A stretch of DNA of 64,000 bases from Xiphophorus maculatus. Lineage: Eukaryota > Chordata > Actinopteri > Cyprinodontiformes > Poeciliidae. Below, piece after piece: positions 34,760-48,600 of the stretch (the first letter of the stretch is position 1; each line of letters opens with the position of its first letter). The position numbers and the translations under genes are program-made. The notes beneath the pieces were generated by a model. That model did not search any database. It worked only from the letters and a program-made list of their open reading frames with translations, and was not told where the DNA came from. Location: NCBI RefSeq assembly GCF_002775205.1, contig NC_036447.1, positions 10,900,501 through 10,964,500 of the forward strand, written 5' to 3'.

Positions 34760-36750
34760 AACTTGGCTTTATCTAATCGGTTCAACTAGGAAAAGGGTCA
34801 CTATGTTCCTTCATAATGAAAAATAATTCAGATACATGGACAAAATAACAATGAAATTTCCGATGCATCTTATTAAACAAGTTTCCAGTTGTATCTTATT
34901 TTGAAAGTTAAACATACATCGTCAGTTAGCGCCCTCTGATGGTTGTGAACACACTGCAACTACATTTCAAAACTACTTAGGAAAAAGTCAAAACTGCCGT
35001 GGGTTGAGATTTGGGAGGTTTGGAGTCAAACCAACTCTGAACCATTTTTAGCTTTGTGGCAGGGTGAGTCATCCCAATCAAAGAGGCTACAACCATCAGG
35101 GGATACAATTTACACAAAACGACGCAAAAACTAAAATTATTCTACAGTTTTATGTCCCATATCTATAGATATTGAACATAAGGGTTCACACCAAAAGGCA
35201 TGGAGTGTGATTGCTTTCCTACAAGGTGTAATAGCAGTACTTGGGCCCTAGATGATGCTCTTGGACTTGCAAAGTAACACTAATGACTACACTTGGGCTG
35301 TTTTCTGTATAGACTTGCATAAAAAAAAGCTCTTTAAACTTTTCAGATTTTACAAGACATAACAAAAAATGAAAAAGTAGGGTAACCAAATTAGAGAAGT
35401 TGATTTAAATTTGAATTATGCTGTGTGAGGCAATATATATTTTACATATCATCTTCTCTGTCCAGTTGTGTCTGACAGACAGGTTCATCATTGCTCTCTG
35501 TTAGACTAGTCCCAGGGGGGTATCTGGGATAATGTGTGTTGACATTAGTCTCACTGGGTCACCGAGGGGTCAGCTGGGAAAACCATTCTGTCAGTTGCGT
35601 ATACTGGTAAGATTGTGCTTTGTGAGATATGCTGGGACATAACTGTGTAGAAAAGGGGAATTTATTCTAGTTTTTATCCCTCATTTATAGCTTAAATTGA
35701 TGTACTAATAAAAATCAAATTCAGTCGATTTCAGTCTCAAAATGAGAAACATCCCTCAAAAGATTTGCAAACCAATGCTTCACTCCAGCTCCTCTTTATG
35801 TTGGCCCATCTTATAAAATGTCATTAAAGTGAATATCATTTGTGGTAATAACACGATGAAATGTGGAGAAATAAAAAGAAGCATTTTTAGCATGGTGCAC
35901 CAAACAAATAAGGAACTCAAAGTATATTAGAACAGAGAGGTGTATATTCACGAGGTGTGGTGAAACTAAAACAGCAATAGAAGGGGATTGTAGCCTGTCA
36001 CTCACAACTATCGAAACATCCATGGAAAGACCAGTACATTAGCTTGACCTGAACTGACTTTAAGCTTCCATCAACTGGTTTGTAGGTCAACTGATGTCTG
36101 AAGTATTGACCAGTGGGTATGTATTGTTAAAAAAAAAAAAATTATAGATTTTCACTCCAAAAATAGAACACTGACACGACCACAAACTCAAGTTGTACTA
36201 TTTTGATTCAGGGCACATCCTGTACCCCTCCCACAACCCAGCTATTCCCATGAGGTTGTGGATAAACCTTTGGGACCCAATCCTCTCCCGCAGTTAATCA
36301 AAGGGTCCACCAGCATTTTAATGCTGTACATGACAGAAAGGAATATTCATGGATGAGAAAAAAAAAGGGGTTTCTCAGAAAAGGTCTGCGGAACGTCACT
36401 TCTTCACACAGGACAAAAGAAGAACCAGTTATAGATTCTGGGTGTAAAATCTGCAAAGCATTTCGGGTGAGCTGAAGTTTACCAGCAGCAGGTGTAGAGG
36501 TGCAGGAAGACCACATCAGCTCCAGGCTTATGGCCGGGTACAATGTGAGCAGTGGATTGCGACAGAGCAGGAAGAGATGTTACACCAGTGACAGGTAAGG
36601 TTAATCAAAGTTTAAGAGGTGTGTTCAGATTATCTAATAGACGATAGTGTTCCAGGAGGAATGTGAGGGCAATCATCACATCTTCTTCTGATGCCTCATT
36701 TGTAAAGAGGCAGCATTTCTAAACGTGCAGTGCAGGTGAACTTGCCACCA
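34760..36750. other. Intergenic between OCIAD1 and SLC34A2
   Basis: No supported gene. A CTCF-like word (GCGCCCTCTGATGG) lies at 34930-34943. Near 36594 the sequence GTGACAG|GTAAGG is a good donor and may end an SLC34A2 leader exon. Confidence 0.45.
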
Positions 36751-36757
36751 AAGAAGC

Positions 36758-39700
36758 ATGGATTCCCTCGGCGTGCCACAGGTGAGCAGAGAAAATTTTT
36801 ATCTTCCATCACAAGAACAGGGCACAAGAAACAAAACATGCAATATCTACATAATAAAAAAAAACATTTTAGAAATTAAGCTGGTGTATATGGAATCAAA
36901 ATATGTTCCTAATGCATAAGGCATCTTAGATTACTAATATTACTAACGTTGTCTGGACATTGGATTAAATTTGGGCAAATTACCAATGGAAAGCTCATAA
37001 TGAGCACATCAAACATTTATTTAATGTTACATTAAATGAATGAAATATTTATTTAATGAAGTTAAATTCTTGGAGAAACTTAATGGGAATAAATGTATTT
37101 ATCAGAAAATTCATAGGAGACAGAGGACATCTGTTATCAAAGAATTAATTCATAAAGACTAAGTTTATTCAGTGGTAAATCTTTTGTTTATGCATTTATT
37201 TGTGTGAATGGAATTTTACTGCAACCGCAGCATGTGACCACAAGATCAATAACATGGCATGTGATCAGCTGTGTGTGTCTGTATGTCGGAGGGGCCATTT
37301 CGTTTTTTAATTTATTTTTGTTTTGGAGGGGTAGCTACATCTGCAGAGTTTACCTACAGATGTCATACTGTGGGTAGAAAATATGTTTATGTGTCATAAA
37401 AACCTTCATACCACTGGCTGCATATGGTAAAAATATTTTTTTGAACATTAAGCTACAGCAAACAGAATTTTGCATATGCAATATATCTCAAGCATGATCT
37501 GTGTATTATTTTCTTCTTCAGTCAACTGACACACAGAACAACACTAAAGACAACCAAGATGAGAAATATGAAAAGAAAACTAAAGGTTACATTTTTCATT
37601 TTTTATGACAGTAATCATCAATAGAATCATGTAAAACAGTGATTTCTAAAGATAAGAATGGTTCATTCATTTAATCTGGACTCTTACATGTTTCAGATGT
37701 CAAAGCGAGCCCTGCACACTCCACTCTGGCTTTGGTGGAGCAGGACTCAGAGGACCCTTGGGATCTTCCTGAGCTGAAAGACACAGGGACCCCATGGTCA
37801 GGTAAGGATGATTGATGTAGTTACATATTTACATACCTGTCTTCAATGTTTGGTAAAATTGCCTTTTAAACTGTATGAATTGGGGTCTATTGGTTTTTGG
37901 TTTTCATACACAAACCTCTCACAATAGTTTGCTTGAATTTTGGCCCATTTCTCCCAACAGAACTGGTGGAAATGAATCAGGTTTGCACAACAAACCTTTA
38001 GCTTCATTTAGCTAAGAAGAGATGGCTTCTTCTGAGCTAAATTAGTTGTAGGTTTACAGTCACTGTTTGTTTTGTAGACCCATTTGTACTTTAACTTCCC
38101 GGATGATGTTTTCTAATGTTCGTTCAATATTTCCACATGTTGTTTTTTCCTCATGATGCTTGATGATCACCAGTTCCTCCTGCACTAAAACACCCAAACA
38201 ACGTTTGTATTTTATTTTACTTATTTGTAAAAAGACAATACATATTAATGAACACAATGTAAATATGTCAGATGGTAGACTGGGCTAATTTCCATCACCA
38301 GTGCCTTGGCTGGGAAAGCCGGCCACACACAAATAAACATTATGCAGTAACAAAAACAACTCAGTGAAATAACTGAATTTCACTGACATGGTGCTTCCAC
38401 CTCTGTTCTTCACAGCTAGGATGAAATTTGCAGAGTTCCAAACTCCCTGTTCTGTTCGTCCAATTATAACAATGATCATTATAGCCAAAGACTTCAGTTT
38501 TAGATTCATCAGATTGCAGGACAAAAATTGTGTCATTCATTATGTCATTGTGCATTTTCAAACTGTAATATGGCTTTTTGTGTTACTTTTGGGGTGATGA
38601 CTTGTGCCTCTTTGAGTATCTGAGTGGCATCTCTCAGCCAGTGTCAGTAAATTGTTTAATTGATGGTGCAGAGTCTTTCTTATTAGCAGCTTCAGTCAGT
38701 ATCTTCACAAGGTTCTTTGCTTTTAATAAATATAGGACCAAAACAAGTTTATAATTGAAAACCAGAACCAGAGGTAGCTAATTACTTTTTCTCAGTTGAA
38801 GTATAGATCATCTTACGAGTAACTTCACTCAAAAGAGAACTAACCAAAAAAAACTGCACCAGATTCAGACACAAAGCTGGAGTTCATGTTCAAGTGAGAA
38901 TTGTTGTTTGAACGCAGCTTTTGTTGTTCTGATGTTAGTTCCTACCTGCTGAGCCTCCTGAGACATATAAAAGTGAAAAAAAATATACTATTATAAATAT
39001 ATATAATATTATCAGTGGAAGTATTATTCTAATACCTGCTGTATTAGTTAATTACATTTTACATTGAAGCTACAATTCTTGGAAAAGTATTTCTTCTGCC
39101 ATAATTTTCTATTTTGTAATTATGTTATTTATTTGGATTGATTTTTTTTTATTTTAATCTTTAAATTACCAAACTTTGCACATAACTTTATAAATTATGT
39201 TTAAATATAAAATCGGATGTTCTGATGAGCTACTCAGTACTCATGTAGCCTTTTTTCCAAATACTTTTTACTCTAATTTCTTGGATGGATAGTTCTTAAT
39301 TTTACTTAACTAAAACTATATTGAAGTAAAGTCACTAATCTAATCAGAACCCATCTCCTTCCTGAACAGGATGAGTGATAGACGACCCGTGGTGTTAATA
39401 ATTGTTTGAACAGACAAACTTGGCACTGTCATGCATATGGAAATAGTACATCGCCAATATCACAAGCTCAAAATACATTCTCGATTATATTTTCTATTAA
39501 TAGGCTTCAATTCTCTTGACCTTTTTTATCATTTATGTCAGTACCTGACTCACTTTATTAATATTTGAAACACCTTATAAACTACTAGCAGACATTAGGT
39601 GTTGATTGGGGAAATCTTTCAATCGAACTTGTGGTGAACAAAGTCCAACAAGTTGTTCTAGTTTCAGCTGCTTAATATACCAACCTTGAACACATAGAAT

Positions 39701-42700
39701 AATCTATTTCTATGTGCATTAAACAACACCATACAGAGTCATTAACTATTAGATAATCAATTCCAAGAAATTAAGACTCAGCAGTCAAATGGCACTGAAG
39801 ACAAAAGAATTATAATACAAAAGGAGCAGAAAGTACAGACATTTTTACACTAACACTTAGAGAGCAATAAATTGATCTTTGACCTAATTCTTTCTGAAAG
39901 CATGGGTGTAATAAATTATATTATCATGGTAATAATGGGAAAAACTGCTGAGTGGGAGCCAAAAATATTGCTGATGGGATGCTAAAGTTAAGATAAAGGC
40001 ACCGTCAAGATTGTGTCTGTCATCAACATTTCTGTTGCCAATTTTGTGCATAGTCATTAAAACTGAAATAAAATATTGATTTTTTTTCTAACACCAGAAA
40101 AAAAGAGTGTTTAACCAGATTATTCTGTCACTTTTCACGACTTTGCCCATATATTCATTTGTTTCAGAGCTGGATACCAAGGGTAAAGTGCTGAGAGTGC
40201 TGGTTTCAGTGATGAAGTTCATCATCCTGCTTGGCCTCCTTTACGTGTTCATCTGCTCCCTCGACATCCTCAGCTCAGCCTTCCAGCTGGTTGGAGGTAA
40301 ATGCATTTTTTTAACTTGGAACTTGCAAAAAGTAGTGCAAAAAAGGTCTTTGTTGTACAATAAATGTAATTCAGTCATAAATTCTGTTTTTCTAATAATT
40401 TCTTCACATCAAAATGACAGACCAGCATCCATTTGTATTTAGCACAGTTATAAAATAGGTATGAGATGGTCCCTTGTTCATCTTGTCCAGGCAGAGCAGC
40501 AGGCGATATCTTTCAGGAGAACTCCATTTTGTCTAACCCTCTGGCTGGTTTGGTCATTGGCGTTCTTGTCACCCTGCTTGTCCAAAGCTCATCCACCTCC
40601 TCCTCTATAGTTGTCAGCATGGTCTCCTCAGGCAGTGAGTATGAACCTCTTTAAACAACCGCAGCACATAGCTGAGGGGTTAAAAGAACACATGGATAGA
40701 TGATGGTACGGTTTGATCTGGATCTGTGTTCTCTGACAGTACTCACAGTCCAGGTGGCTGTTCCCATCATCATGGGCACCAACATCGGCACTTCTGTTAC
40801 AAACACCCTGGTCGCCATGACGCAGGCTGCTGACCGCAATACGTTTCGCAGGTAATACTTTGACTGTTTTTCTTTTATACAGAGGGATGTAACTATTGAA
40901 AAAAATAGCAAACACTTTAGACTTAGCTAACCACGGGGATGTTTGATTTTTTTTTTCTTTAGCAGTCACAAAACATGTAAGGGTCACAGTGAGGAAGAGC
41001 TTTTTTCAAATATAAATAGCAAATTGGATAACAGAGAATGCATACAGTGCCTTGCAGAAGTGTACAAACCCCACTGAACTGTTAGTCACAATACAACCAC
41101 AAAAATGTTGTAAGTATTTCATAGGTCAAGTCAGAGTGGTGCATAATTATGATGTGGGAAAAATCTTATTGCCTTGCTCTCGCTGTAAGTACAGCTGCAA
41201 GTCTTGTTGGACCTGTGAATCTACTAGATTTTTACATGTTTGTGCTTGTATGGTGAAAAGCTGTATAAGTGCAAGATAAGCTGCATTAGTTAGGAATTTT
41301 CATCATTTTTAACCTCAGTTGAAGAACAACGAATCAGTACATATGGAAAACTCAAACCTCTACTTGATCAAATGTCTTATTAGCAACAAAAATAATCAAA
41401 TACATATATAACTGATACAAATGTCCATGCTGAGCTATTATAATAATTTCAGTTGTATTGTTTGAAGGCTATAATGTTGAAGTCTAATATTTCTTCTGTC
41501 CATGCACTTAGGGCTTTTGCGGGGGCTACCGTGCACGACTTCTTTAACTGGCTCTCTGTTCTGGTGCTGCTGCCTCTGGAAGTGGCCAGCGGTTATTTGT
41601 ACCGTGTGACCGAGCTCATCGTCAACTCCTTTCAGATCGAGAGCGGAGAGGCGCCAGACCTGTTGAACGTTATCACTGATGTCCTCACAGAGGCCATCAT
41701 ACAGGTGACATGCCATGAATGTTATCTTAATTATTAGGCCTAAGATGCGTTTCTCCTTGTGTAAGTCGTCAGAAGATAAGTGTTGGAGATCAGCATTGCA
41801 TTTGGATGGCTCTTCTGCTATTGTTTATCTGTGTTTTTATTCATATTTCCTTTAAACAGTGCCCTCTTTTTGAAATACAAAAATGTCACAGTGAGATACA
41901 TTTCGAGGAAGATACTTAATAATACCCAATAATACTCCATAATCTGCAGTTTAAGGCTGGTAGTCCCTGTGATGTTGTTGTCATGTTCCCATCTTTATCT
42001 GGATGATAAGAGACAGTTGTAAAGTGCTTTTATCTTTGAACTGCTTGCTTCTTTTCTTCTGATTCAGCTGGATCAATCTGTCTTAGATGGACTTGCCACT
42101 GGAGACTCAGATGCCAGGAATAAAAGCATGATCAGGATATGGTGCCAAACTGCAAACGAAACTGTAAGACACACAATGAGCTGTGTCAAATTTGCTACAA
42201 ATTTACAATCTCACGATGAAAGTTAATTACTGTCTAACTGTGTTTGTGTTTTAGGTCTTGCAGAACTTCACAGTTCCTGGTATACAGAACTGCACCTTTC
42301 CAACTCTCTGCTGGGTTGAGGGCAACTATACTGTAATAGTGAAAAACGTGTCTGTACTGTCCAACATAAAGAAATGTAAGACAAAGAAATTTTTCTTCTT
42401 TCACACTCATTTGAAAAAAAAATCACAAAATGTATGGTGTAGTTAGTAATATAATGAAGGCATTGATACTCATGAATCTTGAAACTTTTTACATTTTGTC
42501 ACATCACAACCACATTATACAACCAGATGTATAATAAACCTTTGAGCCATTCACTGTGCTTCTACTGAGACTGCAGTGCAGATAGACTGCATCTCTTTAT
42601 CAATTAGGTACCACTTGAATTCAATTGTTTGCACAACATTTAAATTGTAGATATCTGAGAAAAGAGGGCTGCACAAATATCTTTTGTCCAGACATTGGTT

Positions 42701-45529
42701 ATGCCTGCTTTTACTACTTTGTTATTGTTATTTTTGGGCATCTCCCTTCATGGTGTTGCCACACCACAGCTGCGTGCACACAGACTTGGCAGATGCTTAC
42801 TGCCAAATGGGATAGGCAAGGCACGGGAGTCGAACTGGGAACCTCCACCTTCTCTACCACGGAGCCAATGTTTATACTGCTTTATCCATTTTAAAAAATC
42901 CAACCAAAACTTTATTCAGTTTTATACCTTCTACTAATAAGATATAATTAATTTGAGAAATTGACAAGATTTTTTTAAAATGTATTCTTATTTGTTTTTC
43001 TTAAATGAGTTTTACCAAAAACTTACCAAACCATGACATTGAAACATGAAAATATACCTAACCATCATTTTTGTGTGCCTTCTGACCCCTGATCTCCAGC
43101 TAAGTCAAACATTCCTGTAATCTTTTAAACTGGTCTTGATCAATAGTTTTCTAAACTCTCTGAAGTTCCCTCAAGTATTTTTTTTTTGACTGCCTTTTCT
43201 TGTTTTTATCTCCACTTTTGGCACCTGACTATAACATACTGTGCAGTATTTGCCTAAAATGAGAAAACTGGAGCCTATTTAGAGTAAAAAAACAACAGTA
43301 CACATCAGCAATGACCAGTAATATAACATTACAGCTGCTGCATCCTTCTCATGTTCATTTACTGCATAAGATAAGATAAGATGTTCTTTATTAATCCCAG
43401 TATTGGGCAATTATTGGGCAGCATGACATTGTTAACAGATAACATACTCAACATAGATAAAAATAAAATATAGATTTCAATACAATAAAATGGTGTCATC
43501 GAAAATTAGATTATGTTTTTACAGTATGCTATATTCAATTTTACTGAGCTGGTGAAAGCTGATGATGGCTGTGTATGGAAATCCCAGTAGGTCACCAGTT
43601 TCTACCTTGCTCAAAATCCCCTAAATGCCATTTCCTCCCCAGTATGAAGTTTAAATCTTGTCATGATCTTTACATCTTTACAACTTATAATGTTTCAATG
43701 CATTCAACTACTGCCAGGTGATTGATTGAGTACTTTTGTTATAAGCAATTTAAAAGGTGTCTTTGATGCATCATCACAAATGTACATCATTCTGAGAGCA
43801 GAATGATGTACATGATGATGTAAATTCTCAACACCATCACCTTCATGTTATGTGTGTGTTTTTGCAGGTAATCACCTCTTTGTGAATGTGAACCTGTCTG
43901 ATCTGGCTGTGGGTCTCATCCTGCTGGCTCTCTCTCTGCTGGTTCTCTGTTCCTGTCTGGTCTGCATTGTGAAGTTGCTTAACTCCATGCTGAAGGGACA
44001 AGTGGCTTCAGTCATCAAGAAAATCCTCAACACCGGTGAGCAACTTCACACTCTGGAGATCCAGTCAGCTGAATAACATGAATAAGTTGGCAAAAAGTAT
44101 TAAGATATGCACATGCATGCATGTGTATGTGTGCACAGATTTCCCATTTCCGTTTGGCTGGGTAACCGGTTACATCGCCATCGTAGTCGGAGCTGGAATG
44201 ACTTTCATTGTGCAGAGCAGTTCAGTGTTCACATCAGCCATCACTCCTCTTGTTGGTGAGAACATTCAATGTATAAAATAAGTGGACATTAGAAGTGGTA
44301 TTTAAAAATTTGTTTGATTCTAATTAATTGATAATTATTGGTGAAATAGGTATTGGTGTCATCAGCATAGAGAGGGCATATCCACTGTCTTTGGGGTCAA
44401 ACATTGGCACCACCACCACAGCCATTCTGGCAGCCATGGCTAGCCCTGGAGACAGACTGGCGAATGCTCTACAGGTCAGTAAACCAGCCACAAAATAACT
44501 GGTAATGGTCACTATGTGACACACTTTTATTATACTGTATATATTTTTTACTTGCTTGGTGTAGCGTTGAACACAACTGTTTCTTCTTTTTCTGGAGATA
44601 TAGTCATTTTAAAAAATTTAGCTAATACCATTTGACTGATTTATTTTATAAATCTAATTGAATTAATATGAAAAACACTTAAGTCAAATAAAAATTTCAA
44701 AAGAGGATGACAAAAGAAGAAATTTATTGATTTTCTATATTACAAAATGTTATAAAAACAGACATTTCATATTTGCCTCACACAAATGAACTAATTGGAA
44801 TTACTGCTTTAACAATTGATGGCTGTAAAATACAGAAATCACTGGATGTAAGGGACCATTCCATCAGGCAGATATAACCTGAATGTGCCTAGAAAGAATG
44901 TAGCTTTTTTATTTGTAAGTAAAATAAATTAAATGAATAAAATGTTTCAATTATTTGTCTAGATTGCCCTTGTCCACTTCCTGTTCAACATCTCTGGAAT
45001 CATTTTGTGGTATCCAATTCCCTTCACTCGTGTCCCCATCCGGATGGCTAAAAGTCTTGGAAACATCACCGCCAGCTACCGCTGGTTTGCTGCAGTGTAC
45101 ATCATCCTCTGTTTCTTCGTGTTACCCCTCTTAGTATTCAGCCTGTCGCTGGCCGGTTGGCAGGTCCTTGTGGGTGTGGGTGTACCTTTAGTTGTCCTGT
45201 TGATCATCGTGGTGGTGATCAACGTGCTGCAGAAAAGGAAACCTGGATGTCTGCCTGCGAGATTGCGATCCTGGGACTTCCTCCCTCTCTGGGCCCACTC
45301 CCTGGATCCCTGGGATAAAGTGGTTGTAGCATTCACAGCCAAATGCTGCTGCTGCTGCAAATGCTGCCAAGTTTCAAATGATGATCAGGAACATGAAGTA
45401 CAAGAATCTGTAGAGCAGAACACAGAAATACACAAAGCAGTGTACGATAATCTAGTGATGGCTGTAGAGAAAGAAGTAGAAGATGAGATAAAGATAGAAC
45501 TAAATATTTTAAAAGTAGCAAAACTTTGA
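36758..45529 (+). CDS. slc34a2: Sodium-dependent phosphate transporter 2B (NaPi-IIb)
   Basis: SLC34A2 is an apical Na+/phosphate cotransporter of intestine and other epithelia. Coding exons: 36758-36781, 37522-37585, 37697-37801, 40168-40296, 40491-40634, 40740-40851, 41512-41704, 42068-42163, 42255-42375, 43868-44035, 44139-44255, 44350-44474, 44963-45529; GT-AG, phases match, 654 residues. The two inverted transport repeats each carry QSSS (139-142 and 411-414). Ala196, Ala198 and Asp202 in AFAGATVHD are the residues that make NaPi-II carriers electrogenic (3 Na+ per HPO4); the electroneutral IIc has Ser, Ser, Gly. The large outer loop has six N-glycosylation sequons (N275, N287, N293, N301, N313, N320) and cysteines for the loop disulfide. 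A cysteine cluster at 594-601 in the tail is a hallmark of type IIb. Teleosts have two slc34a2 copies; I cannot say which this is. Confidence 0.96.
37840..38810 (-). mobile_element. Sleeping Beauty-type Tc1-like transposon relic
   Basis: In SLC34A2 intron 3. The minus strand reads through recognisable blocks of the salmonid/Sleeping Beauty group: 'ggcccatttctcccaacagaactggt' near 37942, 'gacccatttgtactttaacttcc' near 38080, 'cctcatgatgcttgatgatcacca' near 38150, 'aatgatcattatagccaaa' near 38470 and 'cagtatcttcacaaggttctttgct' near 38698, all as reverse complement of the transposase gene. It is strongly decayed and not able to code. Confidence 0.8.
41043..41190. mobile_element. Tc1-like terminal-repeat fragment
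   Basis: SLC34A2 intron 6 contains 'cagtgccttgcagaagtgtacaaacccc', 'cacaatacaaccacaaaaatg' and 'gtgcataattatgatgtgg' in the order of a fish Tc1 end. No transposase sequence follows, so this is an isolated end or the remains of a MITE. Confidence 0.6.
42480..42640. mobile_element. Tc1-derived end fragment
   Basis: In the intron after SLC34A2 exon 9 the stretch 'gaaactttttacattttgtcacatcacaaccac' followed by 'aattgtttgcacaac' resembles a Tc1 terminal repeat joined to the inner block next to it. It is short and diverged. Confidence 0.45.
42740..42880 (-). mobile_element. tRNA-derived SINE-like unit
   Basis: On the minus strand the sequence holds an RNA polymerase III A box (TGGCTCCGTGG, consensus TRGCNNAGYGG with one mismatch) and, about 35 nt on, a B box (AGTTCGACTCC, consensus GGTTCGANTCC with one mismatch), followed by a non-tRNA body. 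That is the arrangement of a tRNA-derived SINE head. It is in an SLC34A2 intron. A decayed tRNA pseudogene is the alternative. Confidence 0.55.
43375..43440 (+). repeat. Retroposon-tail-like (ATAAG)n / TTTATTAATCCC scrap
   Basis: A short (ATAAG)n run leads into 'ttctttattaatcccagtattgggcaa', which resembles the 'ctttattgatccc..tggggaaatt' sequence common next to fish LINE tails. Assignment is tentative. Confidence 0.4.
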
Positions 45530-45608
45530 GATGTAATATTTATTTTGTATGTGATTTTGTTTGTATGATTTGTAGAGGAACAGTGGTCATTGCACATGAA
45601 CAAACAGA

Positions 45609-45614
45609 AATAAA
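45609..45614 (+). terminator. slc34a2: SLC34A2 poly(A) signal
   Basis: AATAAA 80 nt after the stop codon; a second AATAAA follows at about 45654. Confidence 0.6.
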
Positions 45615-45664
45615 AATATTTATATACATATAAGTGAAAAATAATAAGAAAAACAATAAACACT

Positions 45665-48600
45665 GTGAAGTGTTGATGGTTGTGGTTCATCGAAGTAGTG
45701 AATTCATTAGGATTCCACTTTTGTTTTATTAGACGGATTGCAGATGCAATGCATCCCATGTCAGTCAGTATGCTACTCCGGTTATAACTTTTACCCGACT
45801 GATTTCACTTTTACGTTTTTGAAGTTCGGTTGTATGAAAACATACAACACGATGTGTCTTACGAGACACAGATCTGATCAATGTCATTTTGCAGAATCAG
45901 AGGTTTCCTGGGCTGATGTCAGGGAGAAGTCAGTGCCAAAGGGGATTTCTAATTTTTTTTGAAGAAACCGTTAGCCGTTGCAAATAATATTACATCAACT
46001 TATGCACCCCTGTCACTGACGCTTTACTTGACGTCTGTAATTCTTTTTCAGAAAGGTTCCATGCAAAACAGGTCCTATAAGAGCAAGAATAACTACAACA
46101 ATAATTCCAGCATGCCCTTGCTTTGTGTTTAAAGGGAAGAGGCTTTAGACATCTTTTTCCACACCTGGAATTGCACACTTAGCTAATCTTTATTTATAAT
46201 CAAAGTAGCTACATAAATCTAACCTGTCATAACATGCTGTTAAATTGTGAAATTTCCAAAATGTGCCATGAGCTTTTTCTATATGCAGGCTGTGCAATGT
46301 GTTAAACTGCAAAAACATGTGGAAAATACTAAATAGATAAAGAAGTGTAAAGTTTTTCACATATCTGTTAGGTTTTTTTGTATGTTTTTATATACTTTTA
46401 TTTTACTGTGAATAGACAATAGACAGAGATCATTTACACATCATTGTAAGGTGTTAATAATTTAGCAATTGAAAAGATTGATTATTTTCTATTAACCCAA
46501 TCTAACAATGCACAATTATTGTATTCAAAGAATATAGAAACTAAGTTTGGATGACTTTACATCTAATTACACTTTTTATATGTTTATTATTTAATTTAAA
46601 GCCATGTATTTTGAACAATTGTATGAAATATTTATAAACACAAAATAACGCTATATAAATGATTGATGGGGGAAGTTCAGTAACTGTCTTGCTGAAATCA
46701 TCAGTTCATCATTAAAACATTTCCTGAACACTATGTATTGTTGACCCTGTATTTATTGCCCTCTTATCACAGTTATCTGCAGGTTTTTCCATGACAAAAC
46801 AAAGTGGGTGTGGGCAATTAATATAGATAATTAACTCTTCAACACATTCTGAGAAACAAACAGCAAACCCTATCATCATCCTTATTTCTATCCATTTACT
46901 ATTTCACCATTTGTGCGCTCTTAGATAGACGACAGGGTTTCTTTTTAATGCTGGTTAATGAATATTCAGCCTCATTTGTCAAGTTTTTTTCTTTTTATCT
47001 TTTGTGTTTCTGGAACATAAGTGTCAGTATTGAGGAAAATCAAACTGTTGGCCTGACAGAGACATGTTCAAAGACTACCACTTACACAATCAATATATCA
47101 GCATTGATTGTGCACCATGCATGACACAACAACCACAAAAGCACATGCTCATCGTAAAGAACTGACTCACACACTTCACAATGTGACATATGCTCGCTTA
47201 TCTAAACTTTTTGTTAATATGTCAGCAAATTAGTGCTTAAAGTGCTTCCTAATGGCCAACTTTTATCTACAAATGTAGATACACTGCCTATTTCTAAGAA
47301 ACATCACCTCCAAGAACAAAGGCTGAATACTTTAGTCGGAAGAAGGACAACATGCACAGTGGAAAAATGTTCTCTCACATCAACCACTTTCAACAAAGTA
47401 TTTGCATTCAAGTTTGAAAATGGGGCTGAGAAAATATAACTGGAACATTTCCCTTTGGGTTATTAAAATATAATATTTTGTGGTATAAGGCATGATTCAA
47501 AGATGTGGCAATATTTATTCCAAAGTACTTTTATTCATCTGTAAGGTAAAGAAAAACACTATATGATGTTCACATTTGTTTTCCAAGTCTTGAAGGTGCA
47601 GCATAAGTTTGTGTTAGCTCGCCTAAGTTAACAGACTCACCTGTCAGTAGGTACCACTTCTAGTCTTTTACATGTGTTTTCACCAGCCTTGGTCAATTCT
47701 CAGCAAAGCTGCTTATTTTCAGTCAGGCTGGACTTGTAGCTGCCATAAACATTATTTTTGTTATTCTTGTCACAGATTTGAAGCTGAATTTAGGTCTGGG
47801 TTTTATGCTTTCATCTCAGCCATTCCATCGATGATTCTGTATAATCAGAATCATCGCCACGCTAGAAAACAAACATCTACTCAAACTCGAGTCTTTTGCA
47901 ATAGGTTTTCTCCCAGTCTAACTCTCCATTCATTTTTCTAGCTTCTTTACATGAGAAGAAGGAAATCATTCTCAAAGGATAATGCTGCCATCACCATATT
48001 TCATGTGGTGTGACAAACACTATCGTCCAAACATGTTCAAAGGATCTTGGTTCATAAATGAATCTCACTGTAAAGTTAGCTAGAATTGTGTCCTTGTCCT
48101 GTCTAGTGTGTTCATGATGTTGTTTGCTAATGCTCTCTAATAAACAGCAGACCTTCACAGAACACCTGCATTCATTAGTTCACTCAGGAGATGAAAAAGG
48201 GTGAATATAAATGCAAGCCAGTTGCCAACATTCCCTGGTGCATAAAAGATATATTATATGAGATACAAGATACATTTTTTCATCCTGTCAACATTCACTT
48301 GCATTCAAAAAGTTCAAATAGTTATTATGCCAAGGTTCGGACTGAAGACGCTGCCATCTAATGGTGAATACAAGCCAACCACAAGGTATTTGAGGACAAC
48401 TACAGCTTTTGAAAGGACTTCTCATGCAGTTGTTTACCAAAAGTTTTAGTTTAATAATGCAACATTTTTAACACTACCCAAAGTGTCAACTTTAAACGTG
48501 ATTTTAATGCATCATCTGTATTCAGATGCATTATGTATGTCATGTTTTCTTTAAACAGGTTTTCATGCTGGTGTTTCAGTGGTAACTTTCCCTCTCGGGT

